A stretch of DNA of 64,000 nt from Galbibacter sp048266365 (GTDB lineage: Bacteria; Bacteroidota; Bacteroidia; Flavobacteriales; Flavobacteriaceae), in NCBI RefSeq assembly GCF_048266365.1, contig NZ_JBLWZP010000011.1, forward strand, positions 1-64,000. Direction: 5' to 3'. Below the pieces are notes generated by a model that was given only the letters and a program-made list of their open reading frames with translations, searched no databases and was not told where the DNA came from. Both the position numbers and the translations under genes were made by a program. This document shows, in pieces, positions 16,504 through 26,217 of this stretch (positions are counted from its first letter, which is position 1; each line of letters starts with the position of its first letter).

Positions 16504-17457
16504 TTAAAATAGCGCCTCAGCGATCTTCTTTATATTATCGGATTTACCCATAGAATAATAATGTAGTACAGGCACCCCAGCATCCTTGAGTTCTTTAGAT
16601 TGAGCAATACACCACTCAATACCAACCTGACGTACTTCCTTATTATCCTTACACGCATCTACAGCAGTTATTAAATCTTCCGGAAGATCAATTTTGAACA
16701 CCTGTGGTAATAGTTGCAAATGCTTTTTAACGGCAATAGGCTTGATCCCCGGTATGATCGGTACCGTAATGCCAGCCTCACGTGCCTTTTCGATAAATTC
16801 AAAATACTTGCTGTTGTTAAAAAACATCTGAGTCACAATATAATCAGCGCCTGCATCCACTTTTTGCTTGAGCTTTTTAAGATCAAACTCCAATGAAGGT
16901 GCTTCTAAATGTTTTTCAGGATATCCCGCTACGCCAATACAGAAATCATCATTATTACTAACCTTTAGCGTTTCATGCAGGTATTTTCCCTGACACATGT
17001 CCCTGATTTGTCCAACCAATTCATAAGCATAGGTATGTCCTCCATTGGTCGCTTCAAAATAGCGTTGATGTTTCATGGCATCGCCACGAAGTGCCATCAC
17101 ATTTTGAATACCGAGGTATTGACAGTCCACCAACATATACTCGGTTTCTTCTTTGGTAAATCCACCACACAAGACATGAGGTACGGTATCTACCTTATAC
17201 TTATGCTTGATCGCCGCACAGATCCCAACCGTTCCTGGTCTGGTTCGAGTCACTTTTCGATCATACAGCCCATCCTTTTCAAGATAAATAAACTCCTCTC
17301 TAGAGGTGGTTACATCAATAAAAGGCGGATTAAACTCCATAAGAGGATCAATGTTATCATAGAGTTCTTGAATATTTTTACCCTTTTGTGGTGGAACTAA
17401 TTCAAAGGAAAATAAGGTTTTATTTTGAGCAGCTGCGATATGTTCTGTTACTTTCAT
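16504..17457 (-). CDS. metF: Methylenetetrahydrofolate reductase
   Basis: MetF reduces 5,10-methylene-THF to 5-methyl-THF, the methyl donor for methionine synthase. The TIM-barrel FAD enzyme shows FSFELVPPQKG at the N-terminus, DVTTSREE, LRGD and the FFNNSKYFEF and GIKPI stretches. The length of 317 fits the bacterial catalytic-domain-only form. It lies 42 bp behind the second methionine synthase gene and so belongs to the SAM-riboswitch operon metH(N)-metH(C)-metF, which holds both the methyl donor and methyl transfer steps. Confidence 0.95.
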   Translation of the reverse strand: MKVTEHIAAAQNKTLFSFELVPPQKGKNIQELYDNIDPLMEFNPPFIDVTTSREEFIYLEKDGLYDRKVTRTRPGTVGICAAIKHKYKVDTVPHVLCGGFTKEETEYMLVDCQYLGIQNVMALRGDAMKHQRYFEATNGGHTYAYELVGQIRDMCQGKYLHETLKVSNNDDFCIGVAGYPEKHLEAPSLEFDLKKLKQKVDAGADYIVTQMFFNNSKYFEFIEKAREAGITVPIIPGIKPIAVKKHLQLLPQVFKIDLPEDLITAVDACKDNKEVRQVGIEWCIAQSKELKDAGVPVLHYYSMGKSDNIKKIAEALF

Positions 17458-17498
17458 GCGACTTTTTGTTGGATTTGTTTATTGGATAAGGGACCGAT

Positions 17499-20228
17499 TT
17501 ATGACTCTGCGATATTTGGACTCAACCATTTGCTAGCCTCCTCTTCACTGATTCCTCTACGCTTAGCATAATCAGCGACCTGGTCTTCTTTTATTTTACC
17601 TAAGCCAAAATATCGGCTTTTAGGGTTGGCAAAATAATAGCCCGACACAGAGGAAGCCGGCCACATCGCCAGGCTCTCCGTAAGTTTTACACCTATGTTT
17701 TCTTCGACATTTAACAAACTCCAGATCGTTTGTTTCTCTAGGTGATCCGGACAAGCAGGGTACCCTGGAGCAGGTCGAATTCCTTTATATGATTCTTTGA
17801 TCAATTCTTCATTAGATAGTTCTTCGCTTGCGTCGTATCCCCATATTTCTGTACGTACTTTTTTATGTAAGTATTCCGCAAAGGCTTCTGCCAAACGGTC
17901 TGCCAAGGCTTTGATCATTATCGAGTTATAATCATCTAAATTTTTAACGAATTTATCAGATATTTCATCAACCCCAAATCCAGTGGAGACGCAAAATGCC
18001 CCCATATAATCCTGTTTTCCGGTTTCTTTAGGTGCAATAAAATCTGCCAATGCAATATTTGGAGCACCCTTGGTTTTTTGTGATTGTTGACGAAGGGTTA
18101 AGAACTTCTCTAACTCCTCTCCTTTTTCTGAATAAAGTTGAATATCGTCGTCATTGACCTGATTTGCCGGGAATATTCCTAAAATTCCTTTGGCCGTAAG
18201 CCACTTCTCATCTATGACCTTCTTGAGCATTTGGGTAGCCTCTTCAAAGAGTTTTGTCGCTGCCTCTCCAACAACCTCATCGGTTAGAATGTTAGGGTAT
18301 TTTCCGTGTAGCTCCCATGATCTGAAAAAAGGAGTCCAGTCCATAAAAGGTAATAATTCCGCTAGATCGATTTCAATCTGTTTTACCCCAATGAAATTAG
18401 GTTTAGGCGCTTTATATGCTTCCCAATCGAGTTGCATTTTATTCGCTCTCGCTTGTGCTATTGGTAGGTAATTTTTAATTCGAGTTCTTTTTAAGAATCC
18501 AGCTCTAACGGTGTCATATTCTTCTCTTACTTCCGCCTTATAGTTCACATTCACTTTTGGATTCAATAAGTTCCCTGCGACGTTAACCGATCTTGAAGCA
18601 TCACTAACATACACTACAGTATTAGAGTATACCGGCGCGATTTTAACGGCCGTGTGTGCTCTTGAAGTGGTCGCACCTCCAATCATCACCGGGATGCTTA
18701 AATTGAGTTTTTCCAATTCTTTTGTCAGGTACACCATCTCATCTAGAGATGGGGTGATCAATCCACTCAATCCAATAATATCTGCTTTTTGATCAAGTGC
18801 GGTTTGTATAATTTTTTCTGGCGGAACCATAACCCCAAGATCAATAATTTCATAATTATTACAGGCCAATACAACACCAACAATATTTTTACCAATATCG
18901 TGCACATCACCTTTTACGGTAGCCATAACAATTTTACCAGCTGATCTTGAATCCTCATCTTTGGTGGCTTCAATATAGGGTAACAGATAGGCAACGGCTT
19001 TTTTCATCACCCTAGCAGATTTTACTACCTGAGGCAAAAACATCTTACCACTACCAAAAAGGTCTCCCACCACATTCATTCCTTTCATCAAATTCACCTC
19101 TATAACTTCGATAGGCTTAACCGCCTGTTGACGGGCTTCCTCGACATCTTCTTCGATAAATTCTAGGATACCTTTAACCAGGGCGTGTGTGATTCGTTCT
19201 TGAATACTTCCGTTTCTCCACTCCTGTTGTTGTTTTTCGTTCTCCTTTGAGTTGCCTTGTACTGTTTCTGCATAATCCAACAATCGTTCTGTGGCATCCT
19301 CTCTTCGATCCAATAGTACATCCTCAATATAAACTAGTAGCTTCTTATCGATCTGATCGTAGACCTCTAGCATTTCCGGGTTGACAATTCCCATGGTCAT
19401 CCCATTCTGAATCCCGTGGTATAAAAACGCAGCATTCATGGCTTCACGAACTGTATTGTTACCACGGAAGGAGAAGGAAACATTACTCACACCACCACTG
19501 ACTTGCGCATGTGGTAAGTTCTCGCGTATCCACTTGGTGGCACGGAAGAAATCAACCGCATTTTGACGGTGTTCATCCAACCCTGTTCCCACTGGGAAAA
19601 TGTTAGGATCAAAAATGATATCCTGGGGCGCAAACTTCACCTCATTGACAAGAATGTCATAGGAGCGTTTACATATCTCTATTCGTCTTTCGTAATTGTC
19701 TGCTTGACCAGTTTCATCAAAGGCCATAATAATGACCGCCGCTCCGTATCGTTTGATAAGTTTAGCATGGTGAATAAATTCATCCTCACCTTCCTTTAAA
19801 CTGATGGAATTTACAATTCCCTTGCCTTGTACAACTTTTAATCCCGCTTCAATGATCTCCCATTTGGAGCTGTCAATCATTACGGGCACTCTAGCGATAT
19901 CTGGTTCCGCTGCAATCAAATTTAAAAACTTAACCATAGCGAACTTCCCATCCAGCATTCCCTCATCCATATTAATATCGATGATCTGGGCGCCTCCTTC
20001 TACTTGTGCTCTAGCTACTTCCAATGCTTGGTCGTAATTCTCATCCTTAATGAGTCGAAGGAATTTTCGAGACCCGGTAACATTGGTTCGTTCTCCAATA
20101 TTTACAAAGTTTGTATTTTCATCGATTATCAATGGCTCTAATCCGGATAAGGCCAAGGGTAATCGTTTTTTATTGTGTTCTATATTCTGCTGGTCAATCA
20201 TTCTCTTTTTTTCAACTTCAAACATCAT
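17499..20228 (-). CDS. metH: Methionine synthase, pterin/cobalamin/reactivation part
   Basis: This 909-residue protein holds the last three modules of cobalamin-dependent methionine synthase. The pterin-binding domain is at about 30-320 (NIGERTNVTGS, MIDSSKWEII). The cap and B12 domains are at about 330-570, with GDVHDIGKNIVGVVL giving the cobalt-ligating histidine. The SAM-dependent reactivation domain is at about 590-905 (ending with RPAPGYPACPDH and the C-terminal part). The homocysteine domain is encoded by the gene upstream, 25 bp away. Several near-N-terminal ATG codons (20228, 20225 and about 20201) leave the exact start open. The split is common in Flavobacteriia. Confidence 0.93.
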   Translation of the reverse strand: MMFEVEKKRMIDQQNIEHNKKRLPLALSGLEPLIIDENTNFVNIGERTNVTGSRKFLRLIKDENYDQALEVARAQVEGGAQIIDINMDEGMLDGKFAMVKFLNLIAAEPDIARVPVMIDSSKWEIIEAGLKVVQGKGIVNSISLKEGEDEFIHHAKLIKRYGAAVIIMAFDETGQADNYERRIEICKRSYDILVNEVKFAPQDIIFDPNIFPVGTGLDEHRQNAVDFFRATKWIRENLPHAQVSGGVSNVSFSFRGNNTVREAMNAAFLYHGIQNGMTMGIVNPEMLEVYDQIDKKLLVYIEDVLLDRREDATERLLDYAETVQGNSKENEKQQQEWRNGSIQERITHALVKGILEFIEEDVEEARQQAVKPIEVIEVNLMKGMNVVGDLFGSGKMFLPQVVKSARVMKKAVAYLLPYIEATKDEDSRSAGKIVMATVKGDVHDIGKNIVGVVLACNNYEIIDLGVMVPPEKIIQTALDQKADIIGLSGLITPSLDEMVYLTKELEKLNLSIPVMIGGATTSRAHTAVKIAPVYSNTVVYVSDASRSVNVAGNLLNPKVNVNYKAEVREEYDTVRAGFLKRTRIKNYLPIAQARANKMQLDWEAYKAPKPNFIGVKQIEIDLAELLPFMDWTPFFRSWELHGKYPNILTDEVVGEAATKLFEEATQMLKKVIDEKWLTAKGILGIFPANQVNDDDIQLYSEKGEELEKFLTLRQQSQKTKGAPNIALADFIAPKETGKQDYMGAFCVSTGFGVDEISDKFVKNLDDYNSIMIKALADRLAEAFAEYLHKKVRTEIWGYDASEELSNEELIKESYKGIRPAPGYPACPDHLEKQTIWSLLNVEENIGVKLTESLAMWPASSVSGYYFANPKSRYFGLGKIKEDQVADYAKRRGISEEEASKWLSPNIAES

Positions 20229-20253
20229 TGATGCTCGGCATGTTATTTTTTAG

Positions 20254-21264
20254 TTAGCTAAGGCTTGAGGCCAACACCTGTCTAGGTGGAAACGTCTGGG
20301 CAATTTCTGCAATCAAAGCAATATGCTCCGGTGTAGTACCACAACAACCTCCTATGATATTCACCACATGTTCTTCTAAGTATTTACGTACCAAAGCTTG
20401 CATTTCTTCGGCCGTTTGATCGTATTCTCCAAAGTGATTCGGCAAACCTGCATTTGGATAAGCTGAGATGTAAAACGGTGATTGATTCGATAAGCGTTTC
20501 ACATAGGGCAATAACTGATCTGCGCCAAGGGCACAGTTAAACCCTACACTAAGTAGGGGTATATGTGAGATACTGATTAAAAATGCTTCCGCAGTCTGTC
20601 CAGAAAGCGTTCTTCCAGAGGCGTCCGTAATGGTACCACTCACCATAATAGGGATGTCTAAATTACGGGCAGCCTTGACTTCTTCAATTGCAAATAATGC
20701 AGCCTTAGCATTTAGCGTATCAAATATGGTTTCAACGAGTAATAGATCTACACCACCATCAATTAATCCTTCTATTTGTTCTGTATAGGCCAGACGTAAA
20801 TCATCGAAAGTAACAGCTCTGAATCCTGGATCATTTACATCAGGGGACATACTGGCAGTACGATTTGTCGGACCCATCGCACCTGCAACAAAACGAGGTT
20901 TGCCTGGTTGTTTTGCCGTAAACTCATCGGCCACCTTTCGGGCAATTTTTGCAGATTCAAAATTCAGTTCATATACCAAATCCTCAAGGTGATAATCTGC
21001 CATTCCAATACGCGTACTGGAGAAGGTGTTGGTTTCTACAATGTCTGCACCTGCCTCAAAATATTTGGCATGTATTTCCCCAATTGCATGAGGCTGAGTA
21101 ATAGAAAGAAGGTCGTTATTTCCTTGTAGTGGATACTCAAAGGTTTTAAAACGCTCACCACGAAAATCTTCCTCGGTAAACTTATAACGCTGCAGCATGG
21201 TTCCCATGGCACCGTCCAATACCAAGATTCGTGTTTCTAACGCCTTTTTAATATCCTTTTCCAT
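20254..21264 (-). CDS. Methionine synthase, homocysteine S-methyltransferase part
   Basis: This is the homocysteine-binding module of MetH as a separate 336-residue protein. The zinc-ligating cysteines are visible in VGFNCALG (about residue 242) and GGCCGTTPEH (about 307), and the N-terminal VLDGAMGTMLQ is the family start. It must work together with the downstream protein to complete the methyl transfer from cobalamin to homocysteine. It is the first gene after a SAM-I riboswitch, so excess SAM should shut down the whole set of two metH genes plus metF. Betaine-homocysteine methyltransferases share the fold, but the context favours MetH. Confidence 0.93.
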   Translation of the reverse strand: MEKDIKKALETRILVLDGAMGTMLQRYKFTEEDFRGERFKTFEYPLQGNNDLLSITQPHAIGEIHAKYFEAGADIVETNTFSSTRIGMADYHLEDLVYELNFESAKIARKVADEFTAKQPGKPRFVAGAMGPTNRTASMSPDVNDPGFRAVTFDDLRLAYTEQIEGLIDGGVDLLLVETIFDTLNAKAALFAIEEVKAARNLDIPIMVSGTITDASGRTLSGQTAEAFLISISHIPLLSVGFNCALGADQLLPYVKRLSNQSPFYISAYPNAGLPNHFGEYDQTAEEMQALVRKYLEEHVVNIIGGCCGTTPEHIALIAEIAQTFPPRQVLASSLS

Positions 21265-21367
21265 ATCATTTCTGTTAAAGATTGTCCTATAAAATTAAGA
21301 GTCCCTTTTAAAAGGTAATGTCTATTATGCGCTAAGTATCAAGGGAAAAAAAACAGAAGTCTTTTTA

Positions 21368-21480
21368 GTTATCTTTCCACTAATCATGTGGTAGAATGTA
21401 GCACCTTCTCCAATTTTCGATCGAAAAACAAAGGGTTGCTAAGGCTTCTACGGGTCTATCCCTTCACCTTTCTTGATAAC
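21368..21480 (-). promoter_or_regulatory. SAM-I riboswitch (S box) of the metH operon
   Basis: On the minus strand the aptamer is closed by GTTATC (21475-21480) pairing with GATAAC (21368-21373). Conserved S-box features follow in order: ATCAAGAAAGGTGAAGGGA, then a CTTAGCAACCC (compare GGCAACC), and GGTGCTACATTCTACC in the P4 region. It lies about 100 bases upstream of the first metH gene. Downstream of the aptamer, GACTTCT and a run of eight T could form part of the expression platform with AGAAG of the aptamer, but I could not settle its logic. Confidence 0.93.
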
Positions 21481-21510
21481 ACACAGTACAATTAAGGAAC
21501 TTATGAGTTG

Positions 21511-21542
21511 CAAATATAACGCAGATTTTAGTGGTAAGCAAG
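21511..21542 (-). promoter_or_regulatory. Promoter of the metH-metF operon
   Basis: On the minus strand TATATTTG (21511-21518) is a perfect -7 element. CTTG (21539-21542) lies 20 bases upstream as an imperfect -33 element. Transcription would start near 21504, about 24 bases before the riboswitch aptamer. Confidence 0.6.
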
Positions 21543-21579
21543 TGAAGTCTATCTTAAAGACCACTTGGAATTACCACGG

Positions 21580-21626
21580 TAAAAAACATAGGGTATATCA
21601 AGCAAATAACTTCAATATACCCTATT
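21580..21626 (-). terminator. Intrinsic terminator after the siroheme/sulfite reductase operon
   Basis: ATATACCCTAT (21615-21625) and its complement near 21588-21598 form an 11-bp stem, with a T-run on the minus strand (21581-21586). It follows the ferredoxin reductase gene by about 23 bases and closes that operon before the metH promoter. Confidence 0.75.
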
Positions 21627-21648
21627 GTTATGATGATTCTTAAGCGCG

Positions 21649-22704
21649 TTAAACGATACTTTTAACCACTTCTTTCTTCGCTTCTTTTTTGGTTCCGTCA
21701 AAGCCTTCTACACCGCCAACGGTAGTGTATTTCATGATGTATTTCTTATTCGGGAATATACGTTGATACGCACTTTGACACATCACTGCGGCTTCATGGA
21801 ATCCAGAGAGGATTAATTTCAGTTTCCCTGGATAGGTATTCACATCGCCAATAGCGTAAACACCAGGTATATTGGTCTGATAATCATAAGAATTATCCAC
21901 CTTAATAGCATTCCTTTCAATTTCCAAGCCCCAATCACCTATCGGTCCTAGTTTTGGTGACAATCCAAACAATGGAATAAAGTGATCCACTTCAATGTGA
22001 GACTCACCATTTTTCAGGTGCTTCACTGTAAGTGCTTCAAGGTGCTGCTCTCCGTGTAATTTGGTAACTTCAGCCTCAGTTATAAGCTCGATCTTCCCTT
22101 TTTTAGAAAGCTCTGCCACTTTTTCAACAGAATCTAGAGCTCCTCTAAATTCATTTCTTCGGTGTACCAGGTAAACCTCTGAAGCAACATCGGCTAGATA
22201 AATTGACCAGTCCAGTGCGGAATCTCCTCCACCGGCGATCAGTACTTTTTTATCACGGAAAACTTCAGGGTCCTTAATTATATAAGAAATCCCTTTATCT
22301 TCGAATTTGTCGATGTTTTCTAATTGTGGTTTTCGAGGCTCAAAACTTCCCAAACCGCCAGCGATAACAACTACAGGGGCATGATGTTTCGTTCCTTTAT
22401 TGGTTGTAACGATAAAGGTACCGTCTTCCAACTTATCAAGGGTTTCAGCACGCTCCCCTAGGGTATAGCCCGCCTCAAAAGATTTAATCTGCTCTAGTAA
22501 ATTCTTTACCAGATCACCGGCAAGAATTTCCGGATAGGCAGGAATATCGTAGATGGGTTTTTTCGGATAAATCTCCGAGCACTGACCACCTGGCTGTGGT
22601 AAGGCATCAATTAAATGACACTTTAGTTTCAATAATCCAGCCTCGAAGACTGTGAATAGACCCGTTGGTCCGGCTCCGATAATTAGTATATCTGTTTTAA
22701 TCAT
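21649..22704 (-). CDS. Ferredoxin--NADP(+) reductase, thioredoxin-reductase-like type
   Basis: A 351-residue flavoprotein with two dinucleotide-binding motifs, GAGPTGLFTVFEA (FAD) at the N-terminus and AGGGDSALDW (NADPH) at about residue 158, and a C-terminal GDVNTYPGKLKLILSG. The CxxC of thioredoxin reductases is absent, which is the mark of the TrxR-like ferredoxin-NADP reductases found in Bacillus and Bacteroidota. It is the last gene of the sulfite reductase operon, so it very likely passes NADPH electrons to a ferredoxin that feeds the sulfite reductase. No ferredoxin gene is nearby. Confidence 0.9.
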   Translation of the reverse strand: MIKTDILIIGAGPTGLFTVFEAGLLKLKCHLIDALPQPGGQCSEIYPKKPIYDIPAYPEILAGDLVKNLLEQIKSFEAGYTLGERAETLDKLEDGTFIVTTNKGTKHHAPVVVIAGGLGSFEPRKPQLENIDKFEDKGISYIIKDPEVFRDKKVLIAGGGDSALDWSIYLADVASEVYLVHRRNEFRGALDSVEKVAELSKKGKIELITEAEVTKLHGEQHLEALTVKHLKNGESHIEVDHFIPLFGLSPKLGPIGDWGLEIERNAIKVDNSYDYQTNIPGVYAIGDVNTYPGKLKLILSGFHEAAVMCQSAYQRIFPNKKYIMKYTTVGGVEGFDGTKKEAKKEVVKSIV

Positions 22705-22733
22705 GGCAACTACATTTTACAACTTTTCTAAGC

Positions 22734-23342
22734 CTAGTTGTTTTCTTTTTTCTTTTTCACTTTTGTATTAGAAACTAAACCCTTGGTAAATTCATTTAGT
22801 TTCTCAACTTTTTCCTCAAAATCTCCTTTGATGGTTTTTCTATAGCTATTTAAATTCTTGACCAATTCATCGATGTCATCAGGGATGACCTCTTCGAAGA
22901 ATTGTCGAAGTCGCTTTGCGGTTGTCGGAGATTTTCCGTTGGTAGAAATTCCGATTTTCACATTTCCTTTGGTCACGATACCCCCCATATAAAAATCGCA
23001 ATACGGTGGATTATCTGCGACATTGACCAAAATATGTTTTGTTCTACAATCTTTATAGACTTGTACATTGACCTTTGGATCGTCTGTGGTTGCAATAACA
23101 ATATGCTTTCCACTGAGATATTTTTGGTCGTAGGTGTCGTGAATTAAATTCAATTTCCAAGCTGATGCCTTCTCGATGATCTGTGAATCAAATGAAGGAG
23201 CTACCACACTTACCTTGGCATTTGGACTGGATTTTAAGAGGAAGCCTAGTTTCTCCAATGCAACCTTTCCACCCCCTACTATTAGGGTCTCTAGATTGTG
23301 CACCTTTAAAAATACCGGATATAATTCGTTTCGCTCCTCCAT
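22734..23342 (-). CDS. Precorrin-2 dehydrogenase / sirohydrochlorin ferrochelatase-like protein
   Basis: A 202-residue protein matching the N-terminal half of CysG. It has an NAD-binding VGGGKVALEKL at residue 22, ADNPPYCDFY, and GISTNGKSPTTAKRLR at about 132. It would oxidise precorrin-2 and insert iron to finish siroheme. It follows cobA by 18 bp, so the two genes together replace the fused CysG of enterobacteria and supply the cofactor of the neighbouring sulfite reductase. The C-terminal lysine- and asparagine-rich tail is low complexity. Confidence 0.9.
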   Translation of the reverse strand: MEERNELYPVFLKVHNLETLIVGGGKVALEKLGFLLKSSPNAKVSVVAPSFDSQIIEKASAWKLNLIHDTYDQKYLSGKHIVIATTDDPKVNVQVYKDCRTKHILVNVADNPPYCDFYMGGIVTKGNVKIGISTNGKSPTTAKRLRQFFEEVIPDDIDELVKNLNSYRKTIKGDFEEKVEKLNEFTKGLVSNTKVKKKKENN

Positions 23343-23360
23343 TTCTACTTCACCGGTTAT

Positions 23361-24122
23361 TTAAACCGCCTCAACCGTTTGTTTTATTTTTGTTAATATA
23401 CCACGTTGTTTCACCACTTCACCGATAACGATTATAGCGGGATTACTCAGTCCATTTTCATTTACAATCTGCTCAATGGTCTCTACGGTTCCTATGCCTA
23501 TTTGCTCTTGCTCCGTTGTACCATTTTGAATGATAGCCACTGGCAATTGATCCTTGTGTTCGCCTTTAAACAAGCTTACGATTTCTCCCAGTTTACTCAT
23601 ACCCATAAGTATGATCACTGTAGCTCTAGACTTTGCTGCCAAGGCAACATCTTTCGAGAGTTTGTGTTCTTTGGTGGTGCCCGTAATGACCCAGAAACTC
23701 TCTGACATTCCTCTTTGTGTAAGCGGAATATTCTGAGATGCAGGCACGGCTAATGCCGAGGAAATCCCTGGAATAAATTCCGTTGAAATCCCATGTGATA
23801 TTGCGAACTCTAACTCTTCAGACCCCCTACCGAATACGAAAGGGTCTCCACCTTTAAGTCGTACCACATGTCCATGGGACTTGGCACGGCTTACGATGAG
23901 CTCATTGATTTGATCTTGTTGGTAGGCATAACAACCTTTTCGTTTACCAACAAAAATACACTCCGCCTGTGGCGCATATTTCAAGAGCTCTGCATTGACC
24001 AATGCGTCATATAAGACAACATCGGCGGACTGTAAAGTTTTCATACCCTTAATAGTAAGCAAATCCGGATCCCCCGGACCTGCCCCTATCAAACTCAGTT
24101 TTGGTTGGTTATTTGTCAGCAT
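23361..24122 (-). CDS. cobA: Uroporphyrinogen-III C-methyltransferase
   Basis: A SAM-dependent methyltransferase that makes precorrin-2 from uroporphyrinogen III. The family motifs GAGPGDPDLLTIKG (residues 13 onward), LKGGDPFVFGRG (about 88) and the SSALAVPA and PLTQRG stretches are all present. The length of 253 fits the stand-alone SUMT form. Its start overlaps the end of the sulfite reductase gene by 14 bp, which points to translational coupling. Together with the next gene it completes siroheme, so its role here is sulfite reductase cofactor supply rather than B12 synthesis. Confidence 0.95.
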   Translation of the reverse strand: MLTNNQPKLSLIGAGPGDPDLLTIKGMKTLQSADVVLYDALVNAELLKYAPQAECIFVGKRKGCYAYQQDQINELIVSRAKSHGHVVRLKGGDPFVFGRGSEELEFAISHGISTEFIPGISSALAVPASQNIPLTQRGMSESFWVITGTTKEHKLSKDVALAAKSRATVIILMGMSKLGEIVSLFKGEHKDQLPVAIIQNGTTEQEQIGIGTVETIEQIVNENGLSNPAIIVIGEVVKQRGILTKIKQTVEAV

Positions 24123-26217
24123 TTGCTAATTCTAATGTTCTAAAGGCAGTTGCTTTCTCAGAAAATGCCTTGGCATCTTCCATATATGATCTTGCAAAAG
24201 CCTCAGAGGGTTTATTCCTATTAATCTGATAAACGAAATCAGGGAAGGTTGTGGTGTTTAATGAAATTCTCCCAGTTGCGACAAATAATTCTTCAAACTG
24301 ATTTATAATTCCTATTTGTGTGTTGGTTTTTTGATTTTCACTTAGTAATAGTGCCTTAGCGGTATTAATCATTGACGAATACGAGTGATAAATACTGTGT
24401 GCCCATTTTCCTTCTTCTATTGCTTCTGCTGCCGTTTCTGCTTTCTCTTCACTCTCTAATAGCAAAGTGGCGATCAGGTCAATCACTACACCTGCACATT
24501 CTCCCACCCCAATTTTTTGTTCGTATTTTTCAACATTGCCCCAGTCTACGAAATCCTCTGCAGAAAGATCGTCAGCACTGGATAAGTGTTTTAGATAATC
24601 GTAGAAGTAGATTTGCTCTTTACGGTCGTAATAACTCATAAAGCTCTCTCCGTCTTGTTTGTTTTTATCGTAATCATCAAGGATTAAGCGAAGCGCTTGA
24701 GGCCCCCTTTTTGAAGGGATCTTCACTACTTTATCAGCGAATCTTCCTTCTCCATTACCCAAGGCTCCCCCTCCGAGTAATACCTGTAATGCAGGTGCTA
24801 CACGTTTGTCTGGAGTACGCATGGTCATTCCTTGAAAACCGATATGTGCCATATTGTGTTGACCACAGGCATTCATACATCCGCTAATCTTGATATAGAT
24901 GTCACGATTGTTTTTGTATTGTGGATACTCTTGAGATATCACATCTTCAAGGACATCAGCAATCCCTGTACTACTTGCAATTCCAAGGTTACAAGTATCT
25001 GTACCCGGACAAGCCGTGATATCTGAAGTTGCATTAAAGCCTATTTCCGTAAATCCAAGTTCCTTGAGTTCCAAATAGAACAAAGGAAGTAATTCAGTTT
25101 TTACGTGACGCAATAGAATATCCTGACGTAAGGTGAATCGAAGTTCATTGGCTGCATATTCCTTAATTAGGTTTGCAAGTTTTCTAGCCTGAGGCGTATA
25201 AAAGTCGCCTAGTCTTACCTTAATTCCTATAGAATGCAATCCTGGTTGTTTTTGATCGAAAACACTGGATTTTCTCCATTTTTCATAACCTTCAACATCC
25301 TTAACCTCTATCTTAGGTACCTTAATATCATCTACTATAGAGCGATCGAATTCAAATCCTTCTTCACTGATAGGATAGGACTGGTACGCTAGTGCTAATT
25401 TTTCTTTTTCAACTAAATCTAAAAACGCTTCCAGCCCTATATCTTTTATTAAAAATTTCATTCTTGCTTTCATTCGTTTAGAACGTTCTCCATAACGATC
25501 GAAAACTCGAATAACTCCCTCTATAAAGGGGATAATTTGATCTGTTGGTAAAAAATCGTGAACAGGTTCTGCTGATCTAGGTTGAGACCCAAGTCCACCA
25601 CCGACAACAACCTTAAACCCTTTTTGGCCATCTCTTATCTTAGCAATTAATCCCACATCATGTATATACGACAAAGCTGTATCTTCATCAGATGAAGAGA
25701 AAGAAATTTTAAACTTTCTTCCCATTTCCTGATTCATCGGATTTCTTAACAGGTATTTAAAAATTGCATGAGCATAAGGTGTAATATCAAAAGGCTCATT
25801 AGGGTCAATACCTGCCTCAGGACTTCCTGTTACGTTACGAACAGTATTCCCACAGGCCTCACGAATAGTAACATCATCTTTATCCAACTCATTCCACAAC
25901 TCCGGAGTTCTATCCAAACTCACATAATGAATCTGAATATCCTGACGTGTGGTAATATGTAGTCTTCCTCTTGAGTATTCATCAGAGACATCACAGATAC
26001 GCAATAACTGATCGCCTGTTACCTTTCCAAAAGGCAATTTAATACGGACCATTTGAACCCCTGGTTGACGTTGCCCATATATCCCTCTGGCCAAGCGTAA
26101 ACTCTTAAACTTGTCCTCATCCATTTTCTCATTGCGAAACAATCGTATTTTACGATCTAATTCAATGATCTCTTTTGATACAAATGGATTTTCAATCTCT
26201 GATCTAAAGCTTTGCAT
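24109..26217 (-). CDS. Siroheme sulfite/nitrite reductase with a C-terminal HEPN-like extension
   Basis: A ferredoxin-type siroheme reductase. Two N-terminal ferrodoxin-like and siroheme repeats are followed by the [4Fe-4S]-siroheme cysteines TACPGTDTCNLG (about residue 402) and GCMNACG (about 447). The catalytic part ends near 550. About 140 further residues form a helical extension (GECAGVVIDLIATLL, then WAHSIYHSYSSMINTAKALLL), resembling HEPN domains seen on flavobacterial homologues. Length is 702. The siroheme genes, a ferredoxin reductase and methionine genes around it favour assimilatory sulfite reduction over nitrite. Its own promoter lies at 26396-26426. No sulfate-activation genes (cysD, cysN, cysH) are in the window. 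Confidence 0.88.
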   Translation of the reverse strand: MQSFRSEIENPFVSKEIIELDRKIRLFRNEKMDEDKFKSLRLARGIYGQRQPGVQMVRIKLPFGKVTGDQLLRICDVSDEYSRGRLHITTRQDIQIHYVSLDRTPELWNELDKDDVTIREACGNTVRNVTGSPEAGIDPNEPFDITPYAHAIFKYLLRNPMNQEMGRKFKISFSSSDEDTALSYIHDVGLIAKIRDGQKGFKVVVGGGLGSQPRSAEPVHDFLPTDQIIPFIEGVIRVFDRYGERSKRMKARMKFLIKDIGLEAFLDLVEKEKLALAYQSYPISEEGFEFDRSIVDDIKVPKIEVKDVEGYEKWRKSSVFDQKQPGLHSIGIKVRLGDFYTPQARKLANLIKEYAANELRFTLRQDILLRHVKTELLPLFYLELKELGFTEIGFNATSDITACPGTDTCNLGIASSTGIADVLEDVISQEYPQYKNNRDIYIKISGCMNACGQHNMAHIGFQGMTMRTPDKRVAPALQVLLGGGALGNGEGRFADKVVKIPSKRGPQALRLILDDYDKNKQDGESFMSYYDRKEQIYFYDYLKHLSSADDLSAEDFVDWGNVEKYEQKIGVGECAGVVIDLIATLLLESEEKAETAAEAIEEGKWAHSIYHSYSSMINTAKALLLSENQKTNTQIGIINQFEELFVATGRISLNTTTFPDFVYQINRNKPSEAFARSYMEDAKAFSEKATAFRTLELANADK

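Noticed and set aside
20229..20253. Frameshift that split metH into two genes
   Set aside because: The break falls exactly at the boundary between the homocysteine and pterin modules, both parts have good starts and stops, and the split is common in Flavobacteriia. It is a natural arrangement.
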